Origin: Aphelenchoides besseyi
Lineage: Eukaryota; Nematoda; Chromadorea; Rhabditida; Aphelenchoididae
DNA length: 64,000 nt
Assembly (NCBI GenBank): GCA_024699855.1
Contig: JAMPIQ010000001.1
Span: forward strand, 3,286,001 to 3,350,000
Reading direction: 5' to 3'
Shown: positions 39,690 through 51,810 of the stretch, piece by piece
How the letters are laid out: every line of letters starts with the position of its first letter
How positions within the stretch are numbered: the stretch's first letter is position 1
Translations under genes and position numbers: made by a program
The notes under the pieces: generated by a model
The model's database searches: none
Told to the model about the DNA's origin: nothing
Seen by the model: the letters and a program-made list of their open reading frames with translations, nothing else

Positions 39690-42293
39690 GCAGTTCAATT
39701 TTGTTTATGTTCTGACGCAGAACAGAAACTGATGGTCGATTTGTTTGCGGGTTACAACTCACTTGTTCGCCCTGTAGCCAACGTATCAACAGCTCCATTG
39801 GAAGTGAGTTTCTCTTTAGCGCTCGTTCTTTTGATTGCGGTGGACGAGAAGAATCAGATACTTCAAGCAAATGTATGGCCTACAATGGCAAGTTGAAATC
39901 ATTAAAAAAGAAAGCAAACTTTGTTTAGCGTTGGAACGACTATCAAGTGAGACAGATCGTGATAAATTTTGTTCAATGATTGTAGATGAGATGGGATCCA
40001 CGTCGTTATGATGGAATCGGAACTGGTACGCTGTGTTTTGGCTCTGCAGTCTCGTTTCATTCCCTTAACTTGAACACTCATGCCCTAGAAATGTTCGCAT
40101 TTTTAAGCACGAAACTAATACTCTTTTGCTTATTCAAAAAAGTATGAACAAGATAATTCACAAGCATTTTGATGTTCAATTACTGAGGATGAAACGAGAC
40201 CGCTAATTGACAGTTCGACTACCACCCGACAAGGTTTGCTTCTTTCTTATTAGAATCTTGATCTTAAAGTCCTAACAAAAGTCAAGAGTTTACTGTTATT
40301 GGATAGCACAGTTGAAGAGTATAAGACACATGTTTTTAAAAAAATCTTTCGTATTTATACCATAAAGATCAAATAATTGGAAAAAAGCTCAAGATTGTAA
40401 TAAAAAGTTTTAGGTTTGGTTGCCTGGTAAGTGAGTACTCACGTGTATTCTTGACGTGAGCTTTTAGATATCGTTCTATTCAACAAGTAAATAGTTTGAC
40501 AAGAACCCAAAATGTAGACTAAGTTTAGTGCCGATGGAAATTACGAAGTTTCATTTTATTCAAATGTTGTCGTTGAATCAAATGGCGACATGCTTTGGGT
40601 AAATTATCGCTTTGCGTGTACGAAATCAAGAGCAATTCAGGTGCCACCGGCAATTTACAAAAGTTCCTGTACGATCAGTGTCGATTATTTCCCGGTAAGT
40701 ACGCTCGTAGAAAGGTAATCGTTTCTGGTTTTAGTTCGATGAACAAGGTTTGTAAACGAGTTTGTTGAAGGCTAAGAATTATGTTCAAGTTTGTTCGATG
40801 ATTTTTGGTTCTTGGACCTTCAGCTCACAAGAAGTTGTGATCAACTATCTAAGCGGTAAGATTGCAACAGAGAACGTTTTTTGATTCCAAGAAACAGGAA
40901 AACGACAAGTGGAATTGAACGATTACTCCGAAAGCGGTATCTGGGATCTTATCGAAGCTCCAGGGCAATTGATACAAAAGAAAAGCAAAATCGCATACAG
41001 AATTCGAATGCGCAGGTTTGATTACGTTCGCAGTTACGTGATTAAATGTCTACAGAAAACCGTTGTTCTTTTCCGTTATCCTAATTGTTCCAACAATCTT
41101 AATGGCATTGCTTTCTGTTACAGTAACCTTTTTTTTAGCTATACATGACCAACTCAACTTTTAGGTTTTCTATTTGCCAGCAGAAGCAGATGAAAAGATT
41201 ACATTATCAATTAGGTAACAGAAGTTATTTGACCGATTGTTATTTTTTTAAAGCATTTTACTTGCATTGGTGGTGTTCTTACTTTTGGTATCAAAAATTT
41301 TACCACCTGTAAGTGAACCTGATCTCATCGTACACTATTGTAATTCAGACCTCATCGAGTATTCCACTACTTGCCAAATATCTGTGTATGTTTCCAACAC
41401 TTGGTAATTGATTATGTTTAATTGTAGTGACAACGTTTTGCTTAAACATCGTTACAATTTTGGTGAGAAACTAGAAACATTATCAGCAAAACCTGTTTAT
41501 TTCAGGTCACCGTAAGAACTCAGAATTATATCAGATTGTATGTTAGAAATTAAACCTTTAGGTTGTTGTAGTGAACATTTATTTCCGAGGACCAACAACT
41601 CACCGGATGCCACGATGGGTAAAGACGTTGTTTTTGAACTTTCTTCCGCTCTTATTGATTATGCGTCGTCCGTCCAAGAACAAAAAGCGACATACACGTT
41701 TGAGTGGACGAAATGGCGCATTGATTCAACGCTATCCAATTAACGCATTTATCCCGATGCAAGAAGAACAAGTTGATAAGCACCAAAGAGTTTGTCGACA
41801 AGTCAATTGCAGGTTCATCATCACATGTGTCCACGGAATACGCACTCTACGACCAGTCGTTATCGACAGACAGATATCAAAGAGAAAATCAACTCACTTC
41901 TCGGTCCCGAAGCACAACGAGCAATTGATGCTGTTGATTACATAACCGAGCATATTAAAAACCTGAATCGCTACAAAAAAGTTTGTTTTGAACGTTGCAC
42001 TCGCACAAGATGTTTTTTTAGATCAAAGAGGAATGGAAATACATCAGCATGGTAATCGACAGACTTTTACTGTACGTCTTCTTTGGTATTACGCTGGGAG
42101 GTAAATTGTTGGTAGAAGATTGCAGCTTACAATCAAGTCTTCAGGAACACTCGGAATCTTGTTGTCCGCTCCGAATGTCTTCGAGTAAGATCGTGAATGA
42201 GATCGCTAATCAGAATTCGATTGCAGAACCACGAATCAAACTCAAATCATTCAGGAACTTATGAAATCGGCAGCAGCTGAAGTGGCCAGTTAA
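39690..42293 (+). CDS. nicotinic acetylcholine receptor non-alpha subunit, copy 2
   Basis: The start is not located. The earliest secure sequence is [18 protein letters not shown], preceded by a hydrophobic run ([15 protein letters not shown]) that may be the end of a signal peptide. Exons then give [16 protein letters not shown], a GC-AG intron, [39 protein letters not shown], the Cys-loop ([15 protein letters not shown]), a non-alpha loop C ([20 protein letters not shown]), M1 ([18 protein letters not shown]), M2 ([19 protein letters not shown]), M3, [17 protein letters not shown] and M4 ([18 protein letters not shown]). TAA is at 42291-42293 and AATAAA at 42320. Exons as short as 13 and 19 nt are used. 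An alternative splice could extend the C-terminus. It lies about 130 bp after copy 1. Confidence 0.83.
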
Positions 42294-42711
42294 TTGGATT
42301 TTGTTAACAAAAGAAACGAAATAAATACTTAGATACTGACTTTCGACTTTTTCTCGTTTCAGTGGCTTTGCGATCGGCAAAAAGAGAAAAGCAAATCGAC
42401 AGGATCACTTCGGCTTACGGACGAAATGTGTTTCGGCGTCTTTGGGGTCCAACTAAAAAGTTTAAAGACGAGCGGGAATTGACAATTTTCACTCGTGTTT
42501 CCCATTTTCTTCATCCTTTCAGAAGATTTTAATAATCGAAGACCACGCTTGTCTATTGGGCCTTTGCAATAGAAAAGGAATTTTAAGTAGTCAGTAATTT
42601 AAGGCCAAAGCTTTGCACTTCAATTCATTTGCCAATATCTAAAGGCAATCAATCGTTTCACTCAGATTGTCTTTAGATGAACTGAAACTGATCGGGGATG
42701 CAAACACGAGA
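42294..42711. other. spacer between receptor copies 2 and 3, possible extra exon
   Basis: Holds AATAAA at 42320-42325 for copy 2. A second possibility is a GT donor within the last codons of copy 2 (GCCA|GTTAATT) spliced to TTTCAG at 42357-42362. This opens about 55 codons (ALRSAKREKQIDRITSAYGR... to TAA near 42532). It also contains the presumed promoter of copy 3. Confidence 0.35.
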
Positions 42712-45093
42712 ATGCAGTGGGTTGGATATTCTGCTGTTTTTGTGCTTTTAGTTTTTACACAACCAGGTAAGAAACTGAACGCAACAACGAATACTGTTCT
42801 TTAGGTCATGTCATTGCGTCTGATGACGAAGAGAAGTTGTTGGTGGATAAATTTCGTGGCTACAACTCACTAATCCAACCGGTGAAGCACATAAACGACA
42901 CACCAATTATCGTCAAAATAGCATTGCAATTGGTTTTGTTGATCAATGTCGACGAAAAAGATCAAATCATGCACGTATGTTCGTAAAATTTGGTTTTGGA
43001 AAGATGTTTAGACTAATGTTTGGTTGACATTGAAATGGACAGACTTTCAAGTGAGTTAATTCACGAACGATAACACACGTAAACCTTTCAGATGACTTGG
43101 AATCCAACACACTATGGCGGTTTGAAAGAAATTCGCGTTTCACCGGATAAGGTTACTTCTATTAGAATTCTGATTTCTCAAATTGATTAGTCAAACAGTT
43201 TGATTTTTAAAATCAATTTGAGTTTGTATGCAATCATTAGCTACAGAAAGAAACTGATTTGATCAATTAATAAGATTAGATAAGAGATCAGGATTCTAAT
43301 GAAGAAGTTCAGGTTTGGCTGCCTGGTAAGTCGTGATTGTGTACTTTTCTGATGAGTTCCATTTCAGATATCGTGCTGTTCAACAAGTGAGTTTGTAGAC
43401 TTTTAAGTAAGATAATTTGAATTTAGTGCTGATGGTAACTACGAAGTCAGTTTCATGTGCAACGTTGTGATCGGTCATAAAGGCGATATGCTTTGGGTAT
43501 CTTTGCGTTGTTTATTTCAAGGCAATTGTTTTTTAGGTGCCCCCAGCCATCTTTAAAAGCAGTTGTATCATTAGCGTTGATTTCTTTCCGGTAATCTTGA
43601 TTGCCAAAGCATGAGCTGTTGTTTTAGTTCGATGAACAAACTTGTCATCTGATATTTGGATCGTGGACTGTGAGTTTCAATTTAAATATGTGAATTTTGA
43701 TTATTGGAATTCAAGTACAACGAAAATGAAATCAAATTGGAATTCGAACAAGCGGATGTAATGGATCTCTCAGAGTACGCACCAAGTAAGTTCACGATTC
43801 AATATCAAAACGCTTCAATTTTAGGTGCAATCTGGGATGTGATCGGAGCTCCAGCTGCCTTAGTCAAAAAGCGATCTCGTGTCGAGTTCCAACTGAGAAT
43901 ACGTCGCAAAACCTTGTTCTACACAGTGGTAACTTTCATTGATATGATTGGCCCAATAAACTTTTTCAGGTCTTAATTATTCCAACAGTTTTGATGGCCT
44001 TTCTGAGGTAGATTGCAAACCTGTTTTCAAGCTAATAATCCACGTTAACACAGTATGGCGGTGTTTTTCTTGCCGACGGACAGTGGAGAAAAGATGACGT
44101 TAACTATTTCTGTTTTGTTGTCTATTGTCGTCTTCCTTCTTCTTGTAAGTAAGATTCTACCACCGACATCTTCGACGATTCCACTCATGGCTAAATATTT
44201 ATTGTTGACTATGGTTTTGGTAAGTTGATTCAAAGTCTTACAATAAAGTTAGTATTCCCAGAACGTTATTACTATTCTTGTCACTGTGGTAAGTTTCTGG
44301 TGGTATTCTCAGTTCTTGTATAATCAACGTTCATTTGCAGATAATCATCAATGTTTATTTTCGAGGACCGACAACTCATCGAATGCCTCGATGGGTTAAG
44401 ATCTTGTTCTTAAAAGTAGTATACGAACACACGTGTTAAATAACAGATTTTATTGCAGCTTATGCCTCGTTTGCTGTGTATGCGACGACCAAAACCAATG
44501 ATGCAAAAGATGTTACAAAAGAATCCGCAGATTAAGAATGGACTTATGAATCTCGCGGGTCTTGGTAATTTCACGAACTCACATCATCCACATTGTCCAT
44601 CTGCTGATTTACCGTAAGCATTGCACTAAAAAGATCGATCATTAAATTTGCCTTAAGATCGCAACCGAAGGGCGATGGTCCGACTCAAGGCTTATCAAGT
44701 CTCTATCCGCTAACTCCCGATGCAATGCGTGCAATGGACTCGGTCGAGTACATTACAGAACACTTGAAAAAAGGAGAAGAGCGAAAATTGGTAGCCATCG
44801 GATCAAAACTTCAGAATACGAAAACTTTTTAGATCAAAGAAGAATGGAAATACGTTTCGATGGTCATTGATAGGCTTTTGCTTCTCGTATTTTTCGGCAT
44901 TACGGCTGGCGGAACAATTGGTAAACGTCGAAATGGGCTGTGTTATGAATCTGCTCTTTAGGAATCATCTTTTCGGCTCCACACGTCTTCACTGGAGGTA
45001 CAATCAAACACACTATTGAAAAAATTTGTTTCAGTCGACCAACAAAAAGAACTTGAACGTCTAATTCATTACTATAAAACTGGTGGTCAATGA
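42712..45093 (+). CDS. unc-29: nicotinic acetylcholine receptor subunit, UNC-29-like, copy 3
   Basis: ATG at 42712 ([19 protein letters not shown], signal peptide) to TGA at 45091-45093. The mature part shows [58 protein letters not shown], the Cys-loop ([15 protein letters not shown]), [18 protein letters not shown], a non-alpha loop C ([19 protein letters not shown]), M1 ([18 protein letters not shown]), M2 ([19 protein letters not shown]), [16 protein letters not shown] and M4 ([18 protein letters not shown]). These details match the nematode levamisole-receptor subunit UNC-29 and its ACR-2/ACR-3 relatives more closely than insect beta subunits. Such subunits assemble with alpha subunits in muscle or motor neurons. 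Exons of 13 nt (43313-43325) and 19 nt (43368-43386) encode the WLPDIVLFN region. Confidence 0.92.
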
Positions 45094-45135
45094 GCTTCGA
45101 ATATCAAATCAGTTGTACATTAAGATTTTGTTCCA

Positions 45136-45141
45136 AATAAA
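45136..45141 (+). terminator. poly(A) signal of receptor copy 3
   Basis: AATAAA 43 nt after the stop codon, 30 bp from the RPL14 signal on the other strand. Confidence 0.55.
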
Positions 45142-45170
45142 CTCGTCTTCCACAGAACAAACATTAACAG

Positions 45171-45176
45171 TTTATT
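45171..45176 (-). terminator. poly(A) signal of RPL14
   Basis: AATAAA on the minus strand, about 32 nt after the RPL14 stop codon. Confidence 0.55.
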
Positions 45177-45207
45177 GACGAACATAAACAATAACAACCA
45201 AACGAGC

Positions 45208-45706
45208 TTACTGCTTCTTGGAGGCTTTGCGGAGTTTTCCGGCTTCAGCGCGAATCAAGCGGTTTCGCAGTTGTTTGACGCGGGAGACTTTGAAGCGCTC
45301 AAAATCGGTGAGATTGGCACGCTGAAACTAACGATCAAAAACAATCGAAATGATGAACTCACAATCTTGCGCTTCTCCAACTTTTGAGACCACGCGCTAT
45401 TCTTCCACGCGTCGTTGATCTTCGCCTCGTCGTAGGCCTTTTGAACGTTCTTGGTGCGTTGACCAACACGAATTGGAATCTTGTACTTGGTCAAATGAAG
45501 ATCCTTCAAGTTTCGGACTCCACGCGGCACACCACTCGATGGACCGTCGACCAAAACCTAAAAATCCATTCTCGACGAACACTCTTACTCAATCCTCTCA
45601 CCTTGTTTCCATCGACAACATCAACGACGACGGCCAACTGGCTCTCGTTCTTGCCCTTGGCAATGAATGCAACTCGGCCAATCTCCACGAATTTGTTGTA
45701 AATCAT
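45208..45706 (-). CDS. RPL14: 60S ribosomal protein L14 (eL14)
   Basis: Three exons from ATG at 45706 to TAA at 45208. Recognisable eL14 blocks are IYNKFVEIGRVAFIAKGK, LAVVVDVVDGNKVLVDGPSS, GVPRGVRNLKDLHLTKYKIP, INDAWKNSAWSQKLEKRK and RANLTDFERFKVSRVKQLRN, with a basic tail LRKASKKQ. About 137 residues, typical for the family without the long C-terminal repeats of mammals. It is a component of the cytosolic large ribosomal subunit. An acceptor-like TTTGCAG ends 11 nt before the ATG (45718-45720). The 3' end abuts the third receptor gene tail to tail. Confidence 0.93.
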
Positions 45707-47882
45707 TTTGGAAAAACCTGCAAATTCGATTGCTCATCAAATTTGTTTGTCAGAAGCATCGCGAACGAAAAGAATCGACCTGTTGAGCGCAACAGTCAGA
45801 GCTCCTCAAAACTTCCAAACCAATTGGTTAAACGCGTGGAATTGACCAAAACTTTGCCGCGAATCCTCTCGGCTGATTGTGAGCCTAAAACCGACTGCTC
45901 GTTTGGAAGTTTGGGCGCAGTTCGAAAGCTCACTATTGAACGTTGCAACGCCAACTGCGCTGTGAATTAACGCCGCAGATTTGAAGAGCAATTTTCGTTT
46001 TCTGTGAAATCGAGCTCTTGGTCGACGAATAAACGTCTTGAACGATTCTGTTGAAGGTCGTTGACTTCACCATTGCAGTACGAATTCTGATTCCTCTTTA
46101 AAATGAACTAGAAAGCTGCACAAAGTACTTTTGAAGAAAGTCGTTTTGTATTAAGATTGAAATCGTATTCAGATGCTACGAGCTGAAATGATGGAAGTCA
46201 CAAGACTTTCGCCTAATTGACTTTGCAACTTAACGGCCAATCGAACGGAACCAAGAGTGCAAAAATAAGCGCAGTGCACGACTGTTTACCTCGTGGACGA
46301 TTCGAGATCACCGATTCTCCCTTCCGCCTCGAGTGTCAATTGACTTCGAGTACTCGGCTTCTGAATCAGAATCATACGGTGCAAACGAGTGCGGTTGTTC
46401 TGAGTTTTCGAGTGTTCAAATTTCGAATCGGTTGAAAGTTTCGCAAAACCACGTGTTCTCCACTACCGTAATCGATTTCATCGTGATGTCGGTCTTTGAC
46501 TCCAATGGAATTTGTGGTATTCTTTCTGTTGACATGTTTTTCCCGTGTTTACTTAAGACAAGAGAACAATGGCAATGGGTTGGTAATTTCAAGAAAAAAC
46601 ATTCCGATCTGCTTTGACACTTGTCGTTCTTCATACTTCTGTCACGTTTTTGCGTCCTTCGACGGCGATTTGAAAAGAACGAAACATGAAGTGTGATAAT
46701 ATTTCGGGAGGTCAGTTGGCAATAAAGATCATGGCCAAATGAAAGGACCAAACAACAGGTGAAGGAGCAACAGGTGAAAACAAAAACGACCGACTGCTCA
46801 TTCACGTTTGCGGCTTTGTGTCGTTCCTTCACCGTTTGCGCTAAGAGCGAGAAAGTTTTTGAGACGACAAAAATCGACGTGGCCGCCTGATTCAATAAAC
46901 GACCATTTAATTTGGCACATTGAGAGCCCGGGTTGGTGTGTGAAAGACTTATGGTTCCCTTTTCACGGTGCTTATTCGCGCAACGGCCAAAATCGTCGTT
47001 TGTTTTAACAGTCCGTCAGCTCGTTTAATTTCCGTGTTTGCTTGGAAATTGCGCTTATTCCCGAATTTGAGACCTGGAACAACAATCTTCGAGTGTTGTA
47101 CGGTCGAATAGCATCGGCGGGAGGGATATTCGCGCGCTATTTTACGGCATGTTGCTTTCGCAATGTTAAATGAAAGAAATTGAAATACGTTGCCTTTGGC
47201 TTCTTGCGCAATTTGCCGATAAGAACAATTAATGTCTTCGCTGAAGCGTATAGAATTCTTGATTAGCAGGAATTAGAGGCAGACGCACATGAGCGAAATT
47301 GAAATGGCTGATATTCACACTTTTTGTTTTAATTTCATCAACGGTCCAGGCAACAGTCGCGTGCATCTTCTTTCCGACCCATCGGTCTTCGACTTGTTCC
47401 GGAAACCGAATTGTTTGCTCAAAAAGCCTCGTTCCTTATCCTATCTCGTCCTGAAAACAACGTGGGACTTGACCCAATGCTCTTATGAGTTCTCAACATC
47501 CAAGTTTGCGCTCAAACAACAGCTTTCACGCAGTTAAATGCATTTGGTCCCAGCTGTTTGTCGATTTACGAGTGTGAATATGAGCTTATCATTTTCCTGG
47601 AACGGAAGAACATATGTCAAAAGATGTCCGTTTCGTAGACTCCACACAAAATTATTCGGCTGCTGTAAATTTAATAACAAGACCGCATTCTCCGACTTCA
47701 TTCTTCTACTCATCCCCCTTGAGTCTCATCATCGCGCAAATGCTTCGTACCCATTCGGTTCGACCGTACATTCGCTTCTCAACGAGTTGTCAAGGCTTAT
47801 CGACGTCGCGCTGAAAGAATGACGATTTCGACATAATCATATTACTATTCTTGTTTTAGTAAACTTCATATCTCTTCATTCG
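45707..47882. other. intergenic, RPL14 to RGK GTPase
   Basis: About 2.2 kb with no gene I can support. The longest frames (minus 46416-46895, plus 45473-45970) either lack an ATG or overlap RPL14 and have no recognisable content. It presumably includes promoters of the two divergent genes. Confidence 0.4.
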
Positions 47883-50800
47883 ATGGCATCACCATCTCCA
47901 GTACACAGACGCCTTTTACCTCAGATTCCGACTCAAACACCGCCACCATCAGCTTTTCAGGTCAGTCGTTTATGGTGGAATAGCGTTGCTAAGATTCCCA
48001 CGTTTTGTTTTCATGAGAAGCAAATTAGAATTTTCAAGTTGACAAACGATCATTTTCAGGAGCAAGAAACGATTGATATGGACGAAGCCGTTCAGCGAGT
48101 TCGTAGCCATAGCGCTCTTTTACATCGAAAAATTTACGCTTGTTTAATGGCTGACGAGTATGGAAGGTGAGAGAATCGTGTTGATTTCGTATTGCTCCCA
48201 CAAATAGCGACATTTTTGAGTGACAAGTGAGCAGCAAATTTTGACGATTTGAGTCGAACGCGGTGAGATGAACTGACAAATGAAGTTTAAATGTTTTAAA
48301 AGTTCGTCAGAATAAGTTGATTAGTTTGATAGCATAGTTAAATCAGAATCGAATTAACGTTCGCGGCGAATCCTTACGTCGAGTTACGACGACGTTCCTG
48401 CACCTTCTTTGTTGTCTTCGAGGCTCATTTTTAACGCTCAATTCAAAACGAAATAATCGGACGTCTGGTTTTTTTGTTGTTGAGGTTTTGAGGGCCGTTT
48501 GGAGCAAACGGAAATCCGCTTGACGGTAACACTGAGGATGTTTTGGAAAAGCGGTTCCATTCGGTGGGTCGAGAATCATGTTTTGTCATAAGTTGGTTGC
48601 TGCAATGCGCAATGACTAACGACCACAAAAGCAACCAACTCGATGGTTAAGTTGGAGCGGAGCATTTGTTTAAAGATTTGGTCTTTCCGTATGTTCATTT
48701 AAGCGCAGTCTTTCCGCACATTCCAACGGTTTCTTTCGTTGTTGACGTTTCCGGAAGATGCCAACCACAGCGTCACGCGAATTCTTGTAAGCAAAACTCT
48801 CGATTTTCGTCTGGCGGTAATTTTGCAAGTACTGAACAGAATCGATGTTTGTCGAAGATTTGATTTCAATTGATCTCGCGATTGTTGTTGAGCAATCCGT
48901 TCGAATTACTTTTAATTCGCGGAGCTGCAAATCGAATCGAAAGCCTCGGGATGTCGGAAATCACATCCGATTGATTGGAAAAGTTGTAGGAACGAAGGTT
49001 ATTTTGAGCTCGTGAAAGCGTGTTCGATTGTGGATTTGTTGCGCTCACTCGTCCATTCTGTCGTTAGCACATTTCAAAATCAAACATTTGTTGCGGTTAT
49101 AAGCGTCTTCTGCTGAATGTCCACAGGATTGCAAATCGCACAGCTGCGAGGAACGGAGAGTCGATTGCGGATGGCGGCTTCGTGGTCACTCGTTCCGTCC
49201 GATTCGTAATGCAAAGCTTGAAATCGGAGTCCCGAAGCCCAACGCGTATCAATGACAAGCGAAATCGCCGGTTAGCAGCTGCGAGTTCGACCGTTGTGAC
49301 GTTTTTATCTAATGGCCAAAATTTCAACCGCCAAATGTCGTCGCTTTTCATAGGGACTCACACCGACGAGATTCGTGTCCGTCTGTTTTGCTGCTCCTTT
49401 TCATCGTGCCGTTCTTTTAATTCGCAATTTGTCTTCACTCAATTCGCGCACACGCCACTCAACACCGAAAGTTTCCGTTTTCAGCACCGCCAACGACCCA
49501 ATGCGACAACCACCACTACGTTCACAGTCATTTCGCCATCGTGCGCGTCCACAATTGGAACTACGACGTTACGCATTGGAGGAAGTGAATTCTGAACGTC
49601 GCCGTTCGACTCCAACGGTGAGCCGTCGCGGTTCGCTACAGAAGTGAGTTCAATTGTCGAGAGTTTGAAGACACAAGTTCGCGAACTGACCGGACGCAAA
49701 TCCCATTGCTGGTTTGTCAATTGGCGGCAAAATGCAAATTGAGTTGCCCGAAGGCAATTCGCTGACTTCTGTTCTGATAACTCTTCAATTTTCTTCCGCA
49801 TTCTCACACGTCACAAGCGTTTCTAGGTCACGTCAAGACGTTCAGCGTACAGACGTTTGGCCCGAAGCGAAACCGATGAGTGAAATCGAAGAACGTTTCT
49901 TACGTCTTCCGGATAGCGAAGATTACACACGAGTGCGTCAGTTTCGCATCGATGCCAAAGGTGCGGTTGTATCGCGAGGAGATTCGTTTCGCCGTAAACG
50001 AGCAGCAGCAAATCAGAATGCTAATCGAAAACGTAAGTTCGAGCAGAACAACGACTTCAACTGTTTACTTTTCAGCAGAAGCGAGTTTGTCACCATTTCC
50101 GACCAGTGATCCGGAAAGTGTTCCGCCATCGGAGTCACGAAGCACATCCGTGGATTCGGATCTTTCAATGTTCAAATCTCAGCCAACTGACTCAAATCGA
50201 CCATCCACTTCGCATACATGTTACAAAGTTCGAAGCGGCTGTAAAAGACTCTGCTCATTCCATGATTTTAGATTTACGTTCTCGGAGCAACCGGTGCTGG
50301 AAAATCTTCTTTGATTAGTCAGTTCATAACCTCGGAGTATCGGAACGCATTTGCTGATGAAATCGGTTCGTTTCAACTAATACACAAGAACTAAATTGAA
50401 CAACTTTCAGAAGACTACGAGAATACAGTTTCAATTAACATCGGTGGTCAGGAGTGCGATTTAATTTTCTTCGAAGCCGATCCAACAATCGTATGTTATT
50501 CGGCGCAGAAATCGTAATTTGAATATTAAAGGGCGACGAATGGAAGACCATAGACGTTCAAGCGTATGTTCTCGTCTACAGTATTGATCGCAAATCAACT
50601 TTCCGTACGGTAACAAACGTACTTGAGGATCTCCGACAAGAAGGGAATCGTATTCCCGTAATTTTGGCGGGAAACAAAGTCGACTTGGAAAGAAAACGTG
50701 CAGTTCAATTGAACGGTAAAGAACATAAAATTCTCCAATTGAATGACACTTTCGTTTATAGATGTCAAGAATGTTGGATCTACTTATGGTGTTGCACATT

Positions 50801-51146
50801 TCGAGATTTCCGTAGCACTAAATCACGATGTTGATGATTTGTTGATTGGAATTGTAGCCGAGATCAAGGAATCCTTCAAAACTCCGATTGTACCTGATGA
50901 GAATCGACCGATTGCTGTAAGTATCAGCTTTCAGTTGAGTTTACTATCTGATTACAGGCCGATTCCGAGACCATTCCCGATGAACAGAAACCGGACGAAG
51001 CTTTTCATGCCGCGATTCGTCGTTTTTCGCAACGTAAAAAACGACAAATGGGCGCCGCAGTTGTCGATATGGATGCCAAATGCACGAACTTAAGTCCCAC
51101 AAGTCTGTTCGAAAAGTTCACTAAAATGTTAAAGGAAAGAAAGTAG
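47883..51146 (+). CDS. RGK-family (Rad/Gem/Kir-like) small GTPase
   Basis: ATG at 47883 (MASPSPVHRRLLPQIPTQTP) with two N-terminal exons, then a 1.3-kb intron rejoined in phase to STANDPMRQPPLRSQSF. A long basic/Ser-rich N-terminus includes YTRVRQFRIDAKGAVVSRGD and SFRRKR, typical of RGK proteins. The G domain has G1 GATGAGKS, a degenerate G3 (FFEADPT... where Ras proteins have DTAGQE), G4 AGNKVDLERKRAV and G5 FEISVALNHDVDDLL. The C-terminus ends with KCTNLSPTSLFEKF and a basic run with no CAAX box, before TAG at 51144-51146. In vertebrates and flies RGK GTPases inhibit voltage-gated calcium channels and influence the cytoskeleton. AATAAA at 51302-51307. Confidence 0.82.
48169..49489 (+). other. 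long intron of the RGK GTPase gene
   Basis: About 1.3 kb from the donor after DEYGR (AAG|GTGAGA) to the acceptor CGTTTTCAG. Short frames on both strands have no recognisable content. This is one of the few long introns in the window and may hold an alternative promoter or regulatory DNA. Confidence 0.45.
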
Positions 51147-51810
51147 AACGGTCACATTCATTTACGATGTCGAATGTAAAAAGAATTGTGGTTATCTTGT
51201 AGTTGAATTCCACAAAAACAGTTTTTAAAAGTTTACGTACCCACACAAAGAAACTTCATTGTATTATACGGTCATTTTGTATTCGACGGTTTATTGCTCG
51301 AAATAAATTTGTAGTCTGGAGAATCTGTACATCGACTGGAATCCCTTGCACAAATCAATAAACAACAATTGTGGCTGGTGACTACGAAAAACATTTCATC
51401 TGCTCCGAGCTTGGCGTAGCGGTCTCAAAATGCGATTGTGAATTGAGGATTTTTCGTACTTGTGATCGTTTGTTTGTTGGTCGATAAGATCGTTGACCTA
51501 TCACAGACCACCTCGAGGGGTTGAATCGCAATTACCATAGGGGAAGTTCCAATGTTTGCGTCGCTCGTTACTTGAGGGACATTTTTTTGGGACTTACGTT
51601 TGTAGCAAGAAAGATCCCAACGATTCTGTTGGCTGAACGAAGTCGATGGGCTTCGATGTGCAAAAATGGACATATGACCAAAAATGTCCCAAAGCGAGAA
51701 TCCTATTCTTTGAATCGTGGCATGTCGCAAAGGCGTTTTTTATTCTGATTCTCCGCCTTTCAAGTTCGATTTGTTTAAGGTTAACCGTAGATCGGTTCAA
51801 CTTCTGTACG
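51147..51810. other. intergenic, RGK GTPase to ATRX
   Basis: Contains the RGK poly(A) signal at 51302-51307. Overlapping frames on both strands at 51.42-51.75 kb are not recognised. Presumed ATRX promoter. Confidence 0.4.
51302..51307 (+). terminator. poly(A) signal of the RGK GTPase gene
   Basis: AATAAA about 155 nt after the stop codon. Confidence 0.45.

Noticed and set aside
41380..41450. Five-residue insertion before M3 in receptor copy 2
   Set aside because: An earlier donor (CTGT|GTATGT) gives a 42-nt intron and restores [16 protein letters not shown] without the insertion.
42183..42211. 29-nt intron near the end of receptor copy 2
   Set aside because: A 42-nt intron using the next AG (ATTGCAG) has normal size and gives a frame that ends like the sister genes.
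46416..46895. 159-codon minus-strand frame
   Set aside because: It does not begin with ATG, has no splice partners and no recognisable content.
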